Source: SYLG01 sp965226945 (GTDB lineage Bacteria > Planctomycetota > Planctomycetia > Gemmatales > Gemmataceae). From it: a DNA stretch of 64,000 nt. Positions 36,906-46,557 of the stretch are shown piece after piece (the first letter of the stretch is position 1; each line of letters starts with the position of its first letter). Position numbers and translations under genes: made by a program. Below the pieces are notes generated by a model. That model saw nothing but the letters and a program-made list of their open reading frames with translations. It did no database searches and was not told where the DNA came from. The DNA lies in assembly GCA_965226945.1 (NCBI GenBank), contig OZ245717.1, forward strand, positions 4,774,001-4,838,000, written 5' to 3'.

Positions 36906-39900
36906 ATGCGTATGACCTTTTATGCCTCGTGCGTTTTCGCCCTGGTTTTGCCGCCATTGCTTGCCGGTGCTTTGCAGGCCCAACTTCCCCCGGAAAAGGC
37001 CGAAAAAACCTTCACGGTCTCGGCCGGGTTGGAGATGAGCCTCTGGGCCAGCGAGCCCTTGTTCGTCAATCCCACGACGATGACGATCGACCACAAGGGG
37101 CGCTTCTGGGTGTGCGAGGCGGTCAACTACCGGCGCCGCTTACGCGGCCAGCCCCCCTTGCGCAAGGAAGGCGATCGGATCCTGGTGCTCGAAGACACCA
37201 ACCTGGACGGCAAGGCCGACAAAGTCACCACCTTCTATCAGGCGCCCGATGTGGAAAGCCCGCTCGGAATCGCCGTGCTCCCCCTGCCCGGAGGCGGACA
37301 AAAAGTTTTCGTTTGCCAGTCGCCGCAAATCTGGACCTTTGAAGATGCCGATGGCGACCTGAAAGCCGATGGCCCGCCCAAAACGCTACTCAAGGGTTTC
37401 CAGGGAATTGATCATGACCACGGCGTTCACGGCATTCATATCGGCCCGGATGGCCGCCTTTGGTTCACGGTGGGAGATGCGGGGGTTCAAGGCCTGAAGG
37501 CCAATAGCGACGGTCAGGCGTCGGCCGGCAAATTAAAAAGCTGGACTTCCAACGCAACCGATTGCCGGGCCGGCACGGTCTGGACCTGCAAGCTCGATGG
37601 CACCGACCTGATCCGCTACGCGCACAATTTTCGCAACAATTACATGTCCTGCATCGATAGCTTTCGCAGTGTTTTCCTTTCCGATAACGACGACGATGGC
37701 AATCAACAAACGCGCATCTGTTTTGTGATGCCTGACGGCGACTATGGCTACCACCCGCGAGGTCCCGGCCAAAGCCACTGGCATGAAGAACAACCGGGAA
37801 TTGTTCCCAAAATTCTGCGTACCGGATTCGGCAGCCCGACCGGCATTTGTGTTTACGAAGGAGATCTGTTGCCCCCTGCCTATCGCGGCATGTTGCTTCA
37901 CACCGATGCAGGTCCGCGCCAGGTGCGCTGCTACCATCTGAAGCCCCAGGGGGCCGGATACGAGGTCGAACAGGAGAATGTGGTCAACTCCAGCGATCCC
38001 TGGTTCCGTCCGAGTGATGTTCAGGTTGCTCCCGATGGCTCGGTGTTCGTCGCCGACTGGTACGACCCCGGTGTGGGCGGTCACGGCATGGGGGATACGA
38101 CTCGGGGCCGCATCTACCGGCTGGCCCCCAAGGGGTTTAAGCCCGCGGCGGTCGCTTACGATGTATCGAGCGACCAGGGGATCACTGCGGCACTGGCCTC
38201 GCCGAACCTGGCCCAAAGGGCCGGGGCGATCGAGGCAATCCGGACCAAGGGCGCCGGTGCGGCCGAGTTGCTTTTCACTTGCCTTCGCCAGGAAAATTCC
38301 AGCCCCTTTCTGCGTGCGCGTGCGCTTGGCCTCCTTGCCGAGCTGAAGCCCAAACTCGACGAGAAAGGCCAAGCCCTGGTCGAAGCCCAGATCGATACGG
38401 CTCTCAAATCGAGCGATGATCGTTTTGGCCAACTGGCGGTGCGGATCGACTCGAGGATCGCCGCGCTGCCTGAAAAAGGGGGCAGTGAAGCAATCGCTCT
38501 CGTGAAATCGGCCAGCTCGCAGGTTTTGCGGGAATTGCTCCTCCTTTGGCGCCGCGCCGATCCGGACAAGCTCAAGCCTCTTTTCAACGAAGTGATCGCC
38601 AGATACCAGACGGATGACACCTTCCTGCGCAAGGCGCTGAATATTTGCGCGGGCAGCGACATGGCGCGGCGCGAGCGTGTCATGGCCGATCTGGATGGGG
38701 CGCTTGGTTCCTGGTCGGACCGAGTGGCGCAACTGGTGTTCGACCTGCGTCCACCGGGCATTCGCGCGACGCTGGCCAAACGGATCGCCGACCCTTCCAT
38801 CACGGTGAGCCAGCGGGCCGATCTCGTCGATCTCCTGGCGTCCGCTGAAGAACCGGATGCCGGCAAGGTGTTGCTCAAACTGCTTGCGACGCAACAACCG
38901 GTTGAGGTGCGTCAACGGGCTGTGGAAAAGCTTGCACCCTTTCTGGAAGGCAAGTGGGCCGCCCTGACCAAGGATCCCGAATTTTCCACATTGCTGAGCG
39001 CGATTGCCGACAAGGCGGCCTGGGCCAAACTGGCCGGCGCCGCGAAATTAGCATCCGGGCTTGCGGACCTGGGCCAACTCGCCCAGGGAGACGCGGGCGG
39101 CGAAACGGTTCGGGCCGCTACCGAAGCGATTGGACGCATCGACACCCCCGAGGCACTCGAACTTCTCAAAAAACTGGTGACGGCGAGCGCAACACGTGCC
39201 GACGCCTTGAACGCATTGGGAAATCTCACCCGAACGAGGGGCGCGAAAACCGGGAAGGGAGCCCTGGAAGTATTGAAATCGGCACTCGCCGGACCCGAAC
39301 CAGGCAAGGTGGTCGCCGTCTTGGCCCAGTCGAGTCCGGGAAGCGAATGGCTCCTGGCGCAAAAGGACAAACTGCCGGCCGACCTGGCCGCCGAGGCGGG
39401 CCGTTATCTGCGAAACAGTCCCTTTCAGATCGTGCGCAACAAGGCCATGCTCGCTTTCCCGCCTCCGGGACGATTGAACATGGCCAAGCTGCCCAACGCG
39501 GCCGAGCTGGCCAAACGGACCGGACGAGCCGAAGCCGGGCGCAAGCTTTTCGAGGCCAGTGCCAAGAACGAACTGCAATGTCAGAAATGCCATCGCCTCC
39601 AGGGCTTGGGTGGCGACATCGGGCCCGACCTGTCGCTCATCGGCAAAAAGGCGAGCCGTGAAAACCTGTTCGATAGCCTGCTCACACCCTCCAAGGCAAT
39701 CGCCGATCAGTACATCGTTAACGTCGTGGCCACGAACAAGGGGCAAACGATCAGCGGCCTGTTGGTGGAAGAAACGCCCAACCACCTGCTCATCCGTGAC
39801 GGCAACGGCAAGGACTACAAAATCCTCCTTTCCGAGATCGATGAGCGCACCAAAAGCAAAGTCTCGATCATGCCGGCCGACCTCGTGGCCTGGATGACCG

Positions 39901-40442
39901 AGGACGATCTGGTCGATTTGGTCGAATACCTCCTGACGCTCAAGACCGGGTCGCTCACTCCGGCCAAATGGAAAATCCTGGGACCGATGGCCGATGTAGG
40001 GGAAACGGCGCTGAGCGAACAGACTTCGCTCGAAAAGGGCCGGCCCAACCTCCAGGCGAACATCGTTCCCGAATTAAAAACCAAGAATGGCAAGACGCCC
40101 GAGTGGCAAACGATTCGGCCGGCGGCGGACGGTTACCTGGACCTGGCGGCGTTCCACGGCGATAAAAAGGATCATTCCTGGTCGTACTTGTTGACTGAGG
40201 TCAAAAGTGAAACGGCCCAGGATGCGGCCATCCTTTTGGGCGCCGACGATGGCAGCAGGCTCATCGTCAATGGAAAAGCGGTGCACGAGCAGAATGGGCG
40301 TGTCTCGGCGAGCCCAGCCATGTTCCGCATCCCTGTCAAACTCCAACCGGGCGCCAACTCAATTCTTTTGAAAATCACTAACGGAGATGGCCCTCACGGA
40401 GCTTATCTGACGATACTTTCCGAAGGGCAACTCACCGATTGA
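36906..40442 (+). CDS. PVC-type heme-binding CxxCH protein with dehydrogenase-like propeller
   Basis: 1178 residues. Signal peptide 1-25 (ending LAGALQAQ). A beta-propeller of the planctomycete membrane-bound dehydrogenase type covers about 30-420 (VCEAVNYRRRL, DHDHGVHGIHIGPDGRLWF). HEAT-like helical repeats cover about 430-840. A PVC-type c-type cytochrome domain carries CQKCH (C892, C895, H896) with the GDIGPDLSLIGKK loop, and a carbohydrate/PA14-like tail follows from about 1020. Heme is presumably attached by the ResB-CcsA system encoded at 24-27 kb. Such proteins are abundant in planctomycetes and thought to oxidise sugars or alcohols; the substrate is unknown. The ROK kinase starts 18 nt after the stop. 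Confidence 0.9.
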   Translation: MRMTFYASCVFALVLPPLLAGALQAQLPPEKAEKTFTVSAGLEMSLWASEPLFVNPTTMTIDHKGRFWVCEAVNYRRRLRGQPPLRKEGDRILVLEDTNLDGKADKVTTFYQAPDVESPLGIAVLPLPGGGQKVFVCQSPQIWTFEDADGDLKADGPPKTLLKGFQGIDHDHGVHGIHIGPDGRLWFTVGDAGVQGLKANSDGQASAGKLKSWTSNATDCRAGTVWTCKLDGTDLIRYAHNFRNNYMSCIDSFRSVFLSDNDDDGNQQTRICFVMPDGDYGYHPRGPGQSHWHEEQPGIVPKILRTGFGSPTGICVYEGDLLPPAYRGMLLHTDAGPRQVRCYHLKPQGAGYEVEQENVVNSSDPWFRPSDVQVAPDGSVFVADWYDPGVGGHGMGDTTRGRIYRLAPKGFKPAAVAYDVSSDQGITAALASPNLAQRAGAIEAIRTKGAGAAELLFTCLRQENSSPFLRARALGLLAELKPKLDEKGQALVEAQIDTALKSSDDRFGQLAVRIDSRIAALPEKGGSEAIALVKSASSQVLRELLLLWRRADPDKLKPLFNEVIARYQTDDTFLRKALNICAGSDMARRERVMADLDGALGSWSDRVAQLVFDLRPPGIRATLAKRIADPSITVSQRADLVDLLASAEEPDAGKVLLKLLATQQPVEVRQRAVEKLAPFLEGKWAALTKDPEFSTLLSAIADKAAWAKLAGAAKLASGLADLGQLAQGDAGGETVRAATEAIGRIDTPEALELLKKLVTASATRADALNALGNLTRTRGAKTGKGALEVLKSALAGPEPGKVVAVLAQSSPGSEWLLAQKDKLPADLAAEAGRYLRNSPFQIVRNKAMLAFPPPGRLNMAKLPNAAELAKRTGRAEAGRKLFEASAKNELQCQKCHRLQGLGGDIGPDLSLIGKKASRENLFDSLLTPSKAIADQYIVNVVATNKGQTISGLLVEETPNHLLIRDGNGKDYKILLSEIDERTKSKVSIMPADLVAWMTEDDLVDLVEYLLTLKTGSLTPAKWKILGPMADVGETALSEQTSLEKGRPNLQANIVPELKTKNGKTPEWQTIRPAADGYLDLAAFHGDKKDHSWSYLLTEVKSETAQDAAILLGADDGSRLIVNGKAVHEQNGRVSASPAMFRIPVKLQPGANSILLKITNGDGPHGAYLTILSEGQLTD

Positions 40443-40460
40443 ATTCGGGACAGGGTCAAC

Positions 40461-41186
40461 ATGTCGAGCGATGTTCCAGCAAAAGAACCTGTATTCAACC
40501 CCAATGCGAAGCGGCGAAAAAAGGATTCAAAAAAAATCCTCGTCATCGATGTGGGGGGAACCAACGTCAAACTCCGCGTTTCGGGGAGTGAAGAAGTACG
40601 GAAATTTCGGTCGGGGCCGACCCTGAATGCCGCCGAAATGGTGGAGGGCGTGAAGCGCAATACGGCCGATTGGAACTTCGAATGCATTAGCATCGGGTAC
40701 CCTGGTCCGGTGGCCCGTGGGAAAATCGCGCTGGAGCCGGTCAATATCGGCCCCGGCTGGGTCGGTTACGACTTTGCGGCGAACTTTGGCAAACCCGTCA
40801 TGCTCATCAACGATGCCGCCATGCAGGCGCTGGGAAGCTACCAGGGTAACCGCATGCTTTTCCTGGGACTTGGTACCGGCCTGGGTACGACGTTGATCAT
40901 CGATGGAGTGGTCGCGGCGTTGGAAATGGGGCATGCACCCTATCGCAAAAAGCTCACCTTCGAGGATTGGGTGGGAACGCGGGCGCTTAAACGGATGGGT
41001 TTTAAGCGCTGGACCCGGGTGGTCTTCGATGTCGTCTCCACGCTGAAGAAGGTCTTGGTCGCCGACTATGTTGTTTTGGGGGGCGGCAACGCCAAAAAAT
41101 TGCTGGCATTGCCGGCGGACGCGATACTCGGCAGCAATACGAATGCCTTCGAAGGCGGCGAGCGTTTGTGGGAGTCGGCGGAATGA
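40461..41186 (+). CDS. ROK-family kinase (polyphosphate-glucokinase-like)
   Basis: 241 residues. ASKHA-fold motifs are present: phosphate-1 loop VIDVGGTNVKL (about residues 29-39), SIGYPGPV, the sugar-binding NDAAMQALGSY and phosphate-2 LGLGTGLGT. Length and NDAAMQALG resemble ppgK-type glucokinases that use polyphosphate or ATP, but phosphate donor cannot be decided from sequence alone. The basic stretch NAKRRKKDSKK precedes the fold. It follows the PVC cytochrome gene by 18 nt and overlaps the CPBP gene by 4 nt (ATGA), so sugar oxidation and phosphorylation may be coexpressed. Confidence 0.85.
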   Translation: MSSDVPAKEPVFNPNAKRRKKDSKKILVIDVGGTNVKLRVSGSEEVRKFRSGPTLNAAEMVEGVKRNTADWNFECISIGYPGPVARGKIALEPVNIGPGWVGYDFAANFGKPVMLINDAAMQALGSYQGNRMLFLGLGTGLGTTLIIDGVVAALEMGHAPYRKKLTFEDWVGTRALKRMGFKRWTRVVFDVVSTLKKVLVADYVVLGGGNAKKLLALPADAILGSNTNAFEGGERLWESAE

Positions 41187-42627
41187 CCGATAGCCAATCG
41201 GAATTCGATCTCGAAGAAGAAGTTGAAACCTATCCTTTCCCGATCCTCTCCTGGCTGGCAGTGATTGCCGTCATTGCGTTCATCATTAACCCGTCCCTGT
41301 TTTTCCCAAAACCAGCCAAGGCAGAAAACGGCCAGGACGAAAAGAAGCCGGCGCCTGCCGCGGAACCGCTTGCGGCCGAAACGATGGTGGTCAAACTCTA
41401 TTGGGGCATGCAGCTTGTCGCCAATACCGATCCCAAGGCCTTGATGGACCAACTGACCAAAGCGATGTCCGAGAAAGACTCGCGCCAAAAACTGGCCATC
41501 TCCCTGGTCGAAGCGCTTGTGATCGGTCCGCAAGAAGCGCTAACAAGGCTCGATTCCATGGCGGAGCAAGTGAAGGGCACGCCGCTTGAAAAGAGCTTCA
41601 ACACGGTTTCCGGGTGGATCGGCCGATTGAAGACGGATCCCAAAGCGTCGATCGAGGAAGCTCCAAGAGAGGAGTTGGCGAGCCGGGTGGGTTGGTTCGC
41701 GTCGATTCCGGGCAACGAGCGGGCGCCTGTCAAAGACCCGAAATTCTGGCTGGATCAGCCCGACACTTTTATGGCGGCATGGTTCGCTACGCGCTGCGCA
41801 CCAGTGCGCTTATGCTTTTGGGTTTCTGCGCGTTTCTGGTAGGGATTGGGATGTTTCTGTATTTCCTCATGTTGGCGTCGAGGGGGCCGCTTGGGCCGGG
41901 CCTGGCGTCGCTGGCGGAAGGCCCGGCCCTGTCCGCGATGATGATACAGACTTTTGCCATCTGGTTTGTCGGTTATTTTGCCCTGTCGTTCTTGTTTGGC
42001 GCGGTCATCATTCCGCGGGTGGGCATGAACGGATTGCTCGCCGGAATCATGATCCAGGTGCTCAGTTTGGCCGCCGCCTTTTGGCCGCTTGTGCGCGGCG
42101 TTCCCTTGCGGGTGATGCTTGAGCAGATTGGACTGGACCGGGACGTGGGCTCGCCCAGGGAAATCGTCATTGGCATCTTGGCGGTGATCGCTTACTGGCC
42201 TGTCTTGTTATTCCTGGCGATCGTCACCGTGGTTTTGATGCAGGGATTTCCCGATGTGGAAAAGCCTACACACCCCATCGGCCCCCAGCTTTTGCACGGA
42301 TCTCGGGCCGACTGGATTCTCGCGTTCATCACGGCGGTGATCCTGGCGCCGATCGTCGAAGAGGTCTTTTTTCGCGGGTTTCTTTACCGCCATCTTCACG
42401 AAACGTCGTTTGGAGCCGGACATGGCGCCGCCGTGATCTTGAGCGTCGGCCTTTCCTCGCTGATGTTCGCCATCGTGCACCCTCAAGGCATGCTCGGCTT
42501 GCCGCTTCTGGGTGGACTGGGCGCACTGTTTGGTTTCTTGCGTCAGACGCGTAACAACCTGACCGCCTCGATCGCGGCGCATTCGTTCAACAACTGCCTG
42601 GTCATCCTGCTGGTTTCATTCGTCTAA
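41183..42627 (+). pseudogene. CPBP-family intramembrane metalloprotease, split by a one-base deletion
   Basis: Two frames make one gene. The first runs from ATG 41183 (coupled to the kinase stop) with a membrane helix at residues 13-35, then a helical soluble part up to DQPDTF. The second continues as YGGMVRYALRTSALML and holds a CPBP/Rce1 domain: VEEVFFRGF (EExxxR, near 42355-42377), SSLMFAIVHPQG and AAHSFNNC. Adding one T to the TTTT run at 41767-41770 joins them as DTFYGGMVRY without loss. All catalytic motifs survive in the second frame. Either a real frameshift or a homopolymer sequencing error. CPBP proteases cleave membrane-associated peptides. Confidence 0.8.
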
Positions 42628-42692
42628 GCCGGAAAACGGGGAAGCGAACCCAAGAGATCCTGGCCACCCCAATTCGACCATCAGGTCCGCCT

Positions 42693-43178
42693 TCAGGCTG
42701 GGCGCGGCTCAAGCCGGGTCCACTTGGCGAAGGTCGCGGCCTGACCGCGGCGGACACCGCTGCCATCGACCAAGTTCCAGATGATGGCATCTTCCATCAA
42801 GAATCGCTTGCCTGTCTTGCTGACCCGTATCCCGCGATAATCGGCGGCAAAACCTTTTTCCAGGGCGCGCGCCAGGAGTTCGGCGCGATCCTCGCGGACC
42901 ATCGGTTCGGCGCTCAACCGGGAGGGGAGGATCACCCATTCCTCAAGGGTCATCTCCCATAGGTCGAGTGCCGCTCGGTTGCCGTAGTTGAAAATCGGGT
43001 CGGCCTGAGTGCCATGAGAGACCACGACAAAGGGGGCTTCAAAGAGCCGCCGGGCCTCCTCTTCGGGCCAGCCCGTTCTATCCAACAGAGGTCGTCCCAG
43101 GTATTTCTCGAACGAATCGAGAATCCGTTGCGTTTGCTCGATCCAGCTCGGTTGCCGCCAGGGCTCGACAGAATTCAT
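42693..43178 (-). CDS. MEKHLA-domain protein
   Basis: 161 residues matching the MEKHLA domain, a PAS-like sensory fold: SHGTQADPIFNYGNRAALDL followed by the MEDAIIWNLVD strand region. The family is found alone in bacteria and in plant HD-Zip III regulators; ligand unknown. No signal peptide. It lies 55 nt after the sulfatase stop on the same strand, so it may be the last gene of that unit. Its own ATG is at 43178. Confidence 0.85.
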   Translation of the reverse strand: MNSVEPWRQPSWIEQTQRILDSFEKYLGRPLLDRTGWPEEEARRLFEAPFVVVSHGTQADPIFNYGNRAALDLWEMTLEEWVILPSRLSAEPMVREDRAELLARALEKGFAADYRGIRVSKTGKRFLMEDAIIWNLVDGSGVRRGQAATFAKWTRLEPRPA

Positions 43179-43233
43179 TCAGTTCACCATTTTACCATTT
43201 TGAGGAATCGCGCGTTGGAAGGACGGGGTGGAA

Positions 43234-44718
43234 TCACGGGCCAGGCGGCGAGTCGGTCGGCTTGACCGCTTCCCCTTCCCAGGTAGCGATCCCCGTAACC
43301 TTGTCGTAGAGGAGCACCCGGTGCTTGCTGGCGGGTGCGGCGGGAACATCGACCCTGGGCAGCCAGCGCGCCAGATCGTTCTTGATGGAGTCGGTTTCTT
43401 TCCTCCCGATGAGATTGTTCCATTCGCGCCGATCGGCGATCAGATCGTAAAGCTCCTCGGAGCCATCGGCATAGCGGATGTATCGATGCCGTTTGGAGCG
43501 CACCGCATGGTTGCCCTGGTTGTGAGTCGTGATTGCCGGCCAGGCTCGACCGGATTGGGAATCGTGCAACTGCGCGGCAAGCGAATGGCCTTCGAGCCCG
43601 GCTACCCGATCCAGTGCGCACCATTCGAGCAGCGTCGGGTAGAGATCGAGTAATTCCACCGGCTCTTCGCACGCTTTTTGAGCGCGGATTCCCTTCCCTG
43701 CAAAAACGAGCGGCACATGGGTGGAGCGTTCCCACAGGCTGTTTTTGCCGGTGATTTCTTTTTCCCCCAGATGGTAGCCATGGTCGCTCCAGAGGACGAT
43801 CACCGTGTTGTCTTCCCGACCGCTTGCTTTCAAGGCGTCGAGCACGCGCCCCACCTGGGCATCCATGAAGGCGGTCGAAGCCAGATAAGCGCGAACGAGC
43901 GGTTTCCATTCCCCCTTGTCCTTCAAGGTGGCCAGACGCGGTTCGGGCAGGCGCCAGTGCAATCTCCAGGAGAAAGCAGGGAGCAGGGCGCGCTCGTGAT
44001 CCTTGAGCTCGGGCATACTCAGAGAATCCAGGGGAAAGCGATCGAACCACTCCCTGGGAGCAAAGCAGGGAACATGGGGCTGCCGAAAGCCGCAGGCGAT
44101 GAAGAAGGGCTTTTCTTTTGGGCACATCCCGAGGGCTTCAATCGCCGCCGAGGCGATCTTGTAGTCGCCATGGTCGCTTGCGCTCTGGGGCCAGGGACCC
44201 CAGTCCATGGCGGGGTGGCGCGGCATCGGCAATTGCGCAAAGGGTTGGGGAGGACCTGCCGTTGCCGGAGCGGGTCCCCAGGTCCCAAACTCCGCCTGAG
44301 TCCTGGACACCGAACCGTCGTGAAACACCTTGCCGCAGGTGTAGGAGAAGTAGCCCGCCTTGAGAAAGGCCTGGGGCAGGGTTTGGCGCTCGCGCGTCGC
44401 GGCCACTTCGCGAATGCCGGGAACGAGTCCATGAATTCCGGTCGTGGAAGGCCTCAGGCCTGTAAGCAAACTTGAGCGCGATGGGTTACACAGTGGGGCC
44501 TGACAGTGGGCATTGACGAAGGCGACCCCCCGGCTGGCCAAGCCGTCGATATGTGGGGTAGAGGCCTGGGGGTGTCCCTTCAAGAAGCCGACCCAGTCGT
44601 TGAGATCGTCCACGGCGATCATCAGCACATTGGGCCGGACGCTCGGGTCCGTCTGGGACGAAAGAGGCCCAGCGGCAACCAACCAGGTCAATATCGTGAA
44701 AACGCGGACCATTCGCAT
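43234..44718 (-). CDS. Exported sulfatase (iduronate-2-sulfatase-like)
   Basis: 494 residues with signal peptide 1-22. Type I sulfatase motif CNPSRSSLLTG: C77 would be converted to formylglycine (C-x-P-S-R). Metal ligands include the N-terminal VDDLND (D37, D38). VLWSDHGYHLGEKE in the C-terminal half is typical of iduronate-2-sulfatase-like and choline-sulfatase-like enzymes. It should hydrolyse sulfate esters of polysaccharides in the periplasm or outside. No formylglycine-generating enzyme gene is in the window. The gene is monocistronic or paired with the MEKHLA gene; the next upstream gene is 109 nt away. Confidence 0.92.
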   Translation of the reverse strand: MRMVRVFTILTWLVAAGPLSSQTDPSVRPNVLMIAVDDLNDWVGFLKGHPQASTPHIDGLASRGVAFVNAHCQAPLCNPSRSSLLTGLRPSTTGIHGLVPGIREVAATRERQTLPQAFLKAGYFSYTCGKVFHDGSVSRTQAEFGTWGPAPATAGPPQPFAQLPMPRHPAMDWGPWPQSASDHGDYKIASAAIEALGMCPKEKPFFIACGFRQPHVPCFAPREWFDRFPLDSLSMPELKDHERALLPAFSWRLHWRLPEPRLATLKDKGEWKPLVRAYLASTAFMDAQVGRVLDALKASGREDNTVIVLWSDHGYHLGEKEITGKNSLWERSTHVPLVFAGKGIRAQKACEEPVELLDLYPTLLEWCALDRVAGLEGHSLAAQLHDSQSGRAWPAITTHNQGNHAVRSKRHRYIRYADGSEELYDLIADRREWNNLIGRKETDSIKNDLARWLPRVDVPAAPASKHRVLLYDKVTGIATWEGEAVKPTDSPPGP

Positions 44719-44826
44719 GGGAGTGCGCCCCCATCAAGATTGCAAACCGATAGGGGTCTCATTCGGTCAGGATAGGGGAGAAAAGCGGGCGCTTGGCGGC
44801 CGAAGGTTTCGCAAGAAAAAACTGGA

Positions 44827-46557
44827 TCAGACCCGGTCGCGAATGAGTCCCTTGCGGTTGAGGTCTTCGCGAAAATCGATCGTCGTAATGAGGCAGGGAT
44901 GTTTGTACTGCTCTGCCACGCCGCCGGTTTTGAGAAGGCGTTCCTTGTCCCATTGTGCCCAAAAGCCGGCCGGAAGGATCTGTAAGCGGAGCGGCGCCAG
45001 GCGGCCGGAATCGCGCTTGGATGCATATTCGATGTTGGTGCGGTGAAGGATTTCTTCAAGTCGTTGCACGACGGCGCTTGATCGGTCAGGCATCCCGAAG
45101 GTTCCCGGCTCAACGAACAGTCCATATCCGGGGTTTTGATCGTCCCAGATGGGCGCCACGCTGTAGGTGCCGCTTTCGAGCCCCAGTTCTTGCAGCGTGC
45201 GCGACATCCCGCGCGTGACATGATGCTCGGAAAGTTTCTCGCCGGTGAGGTTGGAGAAATAGGCCCCCTTGTTGAGAAACTCAAGCAAGGGAGTGCGGCC
45301 GATAAAGCCGGTGCAGCGCACGACATCGTGAATGTCGTAGCGGTACAGTCCGCTCGGAGTCGTGAGAATGATCCGGTATTCTTCTCCCTCGACCAATTCG
45401 TGGCCTTGCAGGATGGTGGCGTGCAGCGAGGTGGGATCTTCGCCGGTGGGGACGAATTCGAAATAGTTGCTGTGAATATCGAGGATGCCCGACGGGGTGT
45501 TGTCGGCCAGGGGAATGGTCATGCGGCCTTCGCTGGCGATCAGGCCGACATCGCGCACCACCATGCTGCCGAAATAGCGTGGATACTGGCGCAGGTAGGC
45601 CCCCATGCTGCCGCCGGTCCAGTTGCCAAGGATGCAATGCTCCGGCCAATAGTCCTTGGGGTAAAGCGTGCCGGTTTTGGAGATGACCTCTTCGAGTTGC
45701 TTGACCCGTTCGGGATGTTTTTCGGCCAGACGGGACTTGAGGCGGCCGCGAAGCGATTCGGGAAGCACGCAACGCCGGTTTAAGGTGCCGTCACGCAAGT
45801 CGCGCAGCAGATCTTCCTTGGCTTCGTCGCCAGCGCGCGCCAGGTTGATCATGGTCGAGGGGTTGGCGGCAAGGATCATGCTGACGGGTCGCGTCAGGCC
45901 CAGGCGCAGACCGAGGTAGTATTTCGATGCGGTGTCCTTGATCTTTCCCGACTCGGCGGGCAGCACATAGAGGCGGCGCACAATCCGCTTTTGCATGGTG
46001 GCCGTCAGGCCGGTCACCGCGCCGCAGGCAATGCCCGAACTGGTGCGCTCTTCCTCCCAGTCCCCGGAGAACTGCAAGATCGGCCGCATCGAGGCCTTGG
46101 GCCGATCGGTGTAGGCGTTGATCCCCCACATGTGCCAGCCGTAGCGGTAGGCTTCCAAATACTGGTCGTTGACCGGAATGGTCTTGCGCGTCGCCGTGGT
46201 GCCGCTTGTCAGCGCGAACATGTGGATACGCTGATCGGCGAGCAAGGCCTTGATGTCCCCCTGGCGGACGCGGGCCATGTAGGGTTCGACGCGCTCGTAA
46301 CCGCCGATGGGGATGTGGCGGCGAAAATCGGCCAGGGACTGGATCGTACGGAAGCCGTGATCGCGCCCGTAATCGGTGTCACGATTCTTGTGGATGAGTT
46401 TTAAGAGCCAGCGCTTCTGGATGGCTTCGGCTTGTTCGCACGAGGCAAGGAAGTGCCTGAGCTTACGTTTGAGCGTCCAGCCAAGCACCCGTCCGAGTGT
46501 GCCCCGGATCAGGCCCTCGACCACGCCCCGGCTCATTTCACGGAGTGGTGAAGGCAT
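44827..46557 (-). CDS. GH3 auxin-responsive-promoter family protein (acyl-adenylating enzyme)
   Basis: 576 residues from ATG 46557 (GAGGGA upstream); this start overlaps the preceding hydrolase gene by 20 nt. GH3 family ANL-type adenylating core: FALTSGTTATRKTIPV (phosphate-binding loop), YRYGWHMWGINAYTD, and the LYRYDIHDVVRCTGF motif with the hinge Asp, then a C-terminal cap (KLSEHHVTRGMS). Plant GH3s conjugate acyl acids to amino acids; bacterial members are uncharacterised but expected to activate a carboxylate with ATP. Its position beside a hydrolase and 1.4 kb from a fatty-acid/polyketide-like cluster suggests it could activate or conjugate an acyl product. Confidence 0.88.
   Translation of the reverse strand: MPSPLREMSRGVVEGLIRGTLGRVLGWTLKRKLRHFLASCEQAEAIQKRWLLKLIHKNRDTDYGRDHGFRTIQSLADFRRHIPIGGYERVEPYMARVRQGDIKALLADQRIHMFALTSGTTATRKTIPVNDQYLEAYRYGWHMWGINAYTDRPKASMRPILQFSGDWEEERTSSGIACGAVTGLTATMQKRIVRRLYVLPAESGKIKDTASKYYLGLRLGLTRPVSMILAANPSTMINLARAGDEAKEDLLRDLRDGTLNRRCVLPESLRGRLKSRLAEKHPERVKQLEEVISKTGTLYPKDYWPEHCILGNWTGGSMGAYLRQYPRYFGSMVVRDVGLIASEGRMTIPLADNTPSGILDIHSNYFEFVPTGEDPTSLHATILQGHELVEGEEYRIILTTPSGLYRYDIHDVVRCTGFIGRTPLLEFLNKGAYFSNLTGEKLSEHHVTRGMSRTLQELGLESGTYSVAPIWDDQNPGYGLFVEPGTFGMPDRSSAVVQRLEEILHRTNIEYASKRDSGRLAPLRLQILPAGFWAQWDKERLLKTGGVAEQYKHPCLITTIDFREDLNRKGLIRDRV

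Noticed and set aside
37533..38915. 460-codon minus-strand frame opposite the PVC cytochrome gene
   Set aside because: Shadow of a gene with signal peptide, propeller and CXXCH.
43184..44125. 313-codon minus-strand frame in the sulfatase gene
   Set aside because: Overlaps the sulfatase in another frame, which carries the C-x-P-S-R motif; this frame has none.
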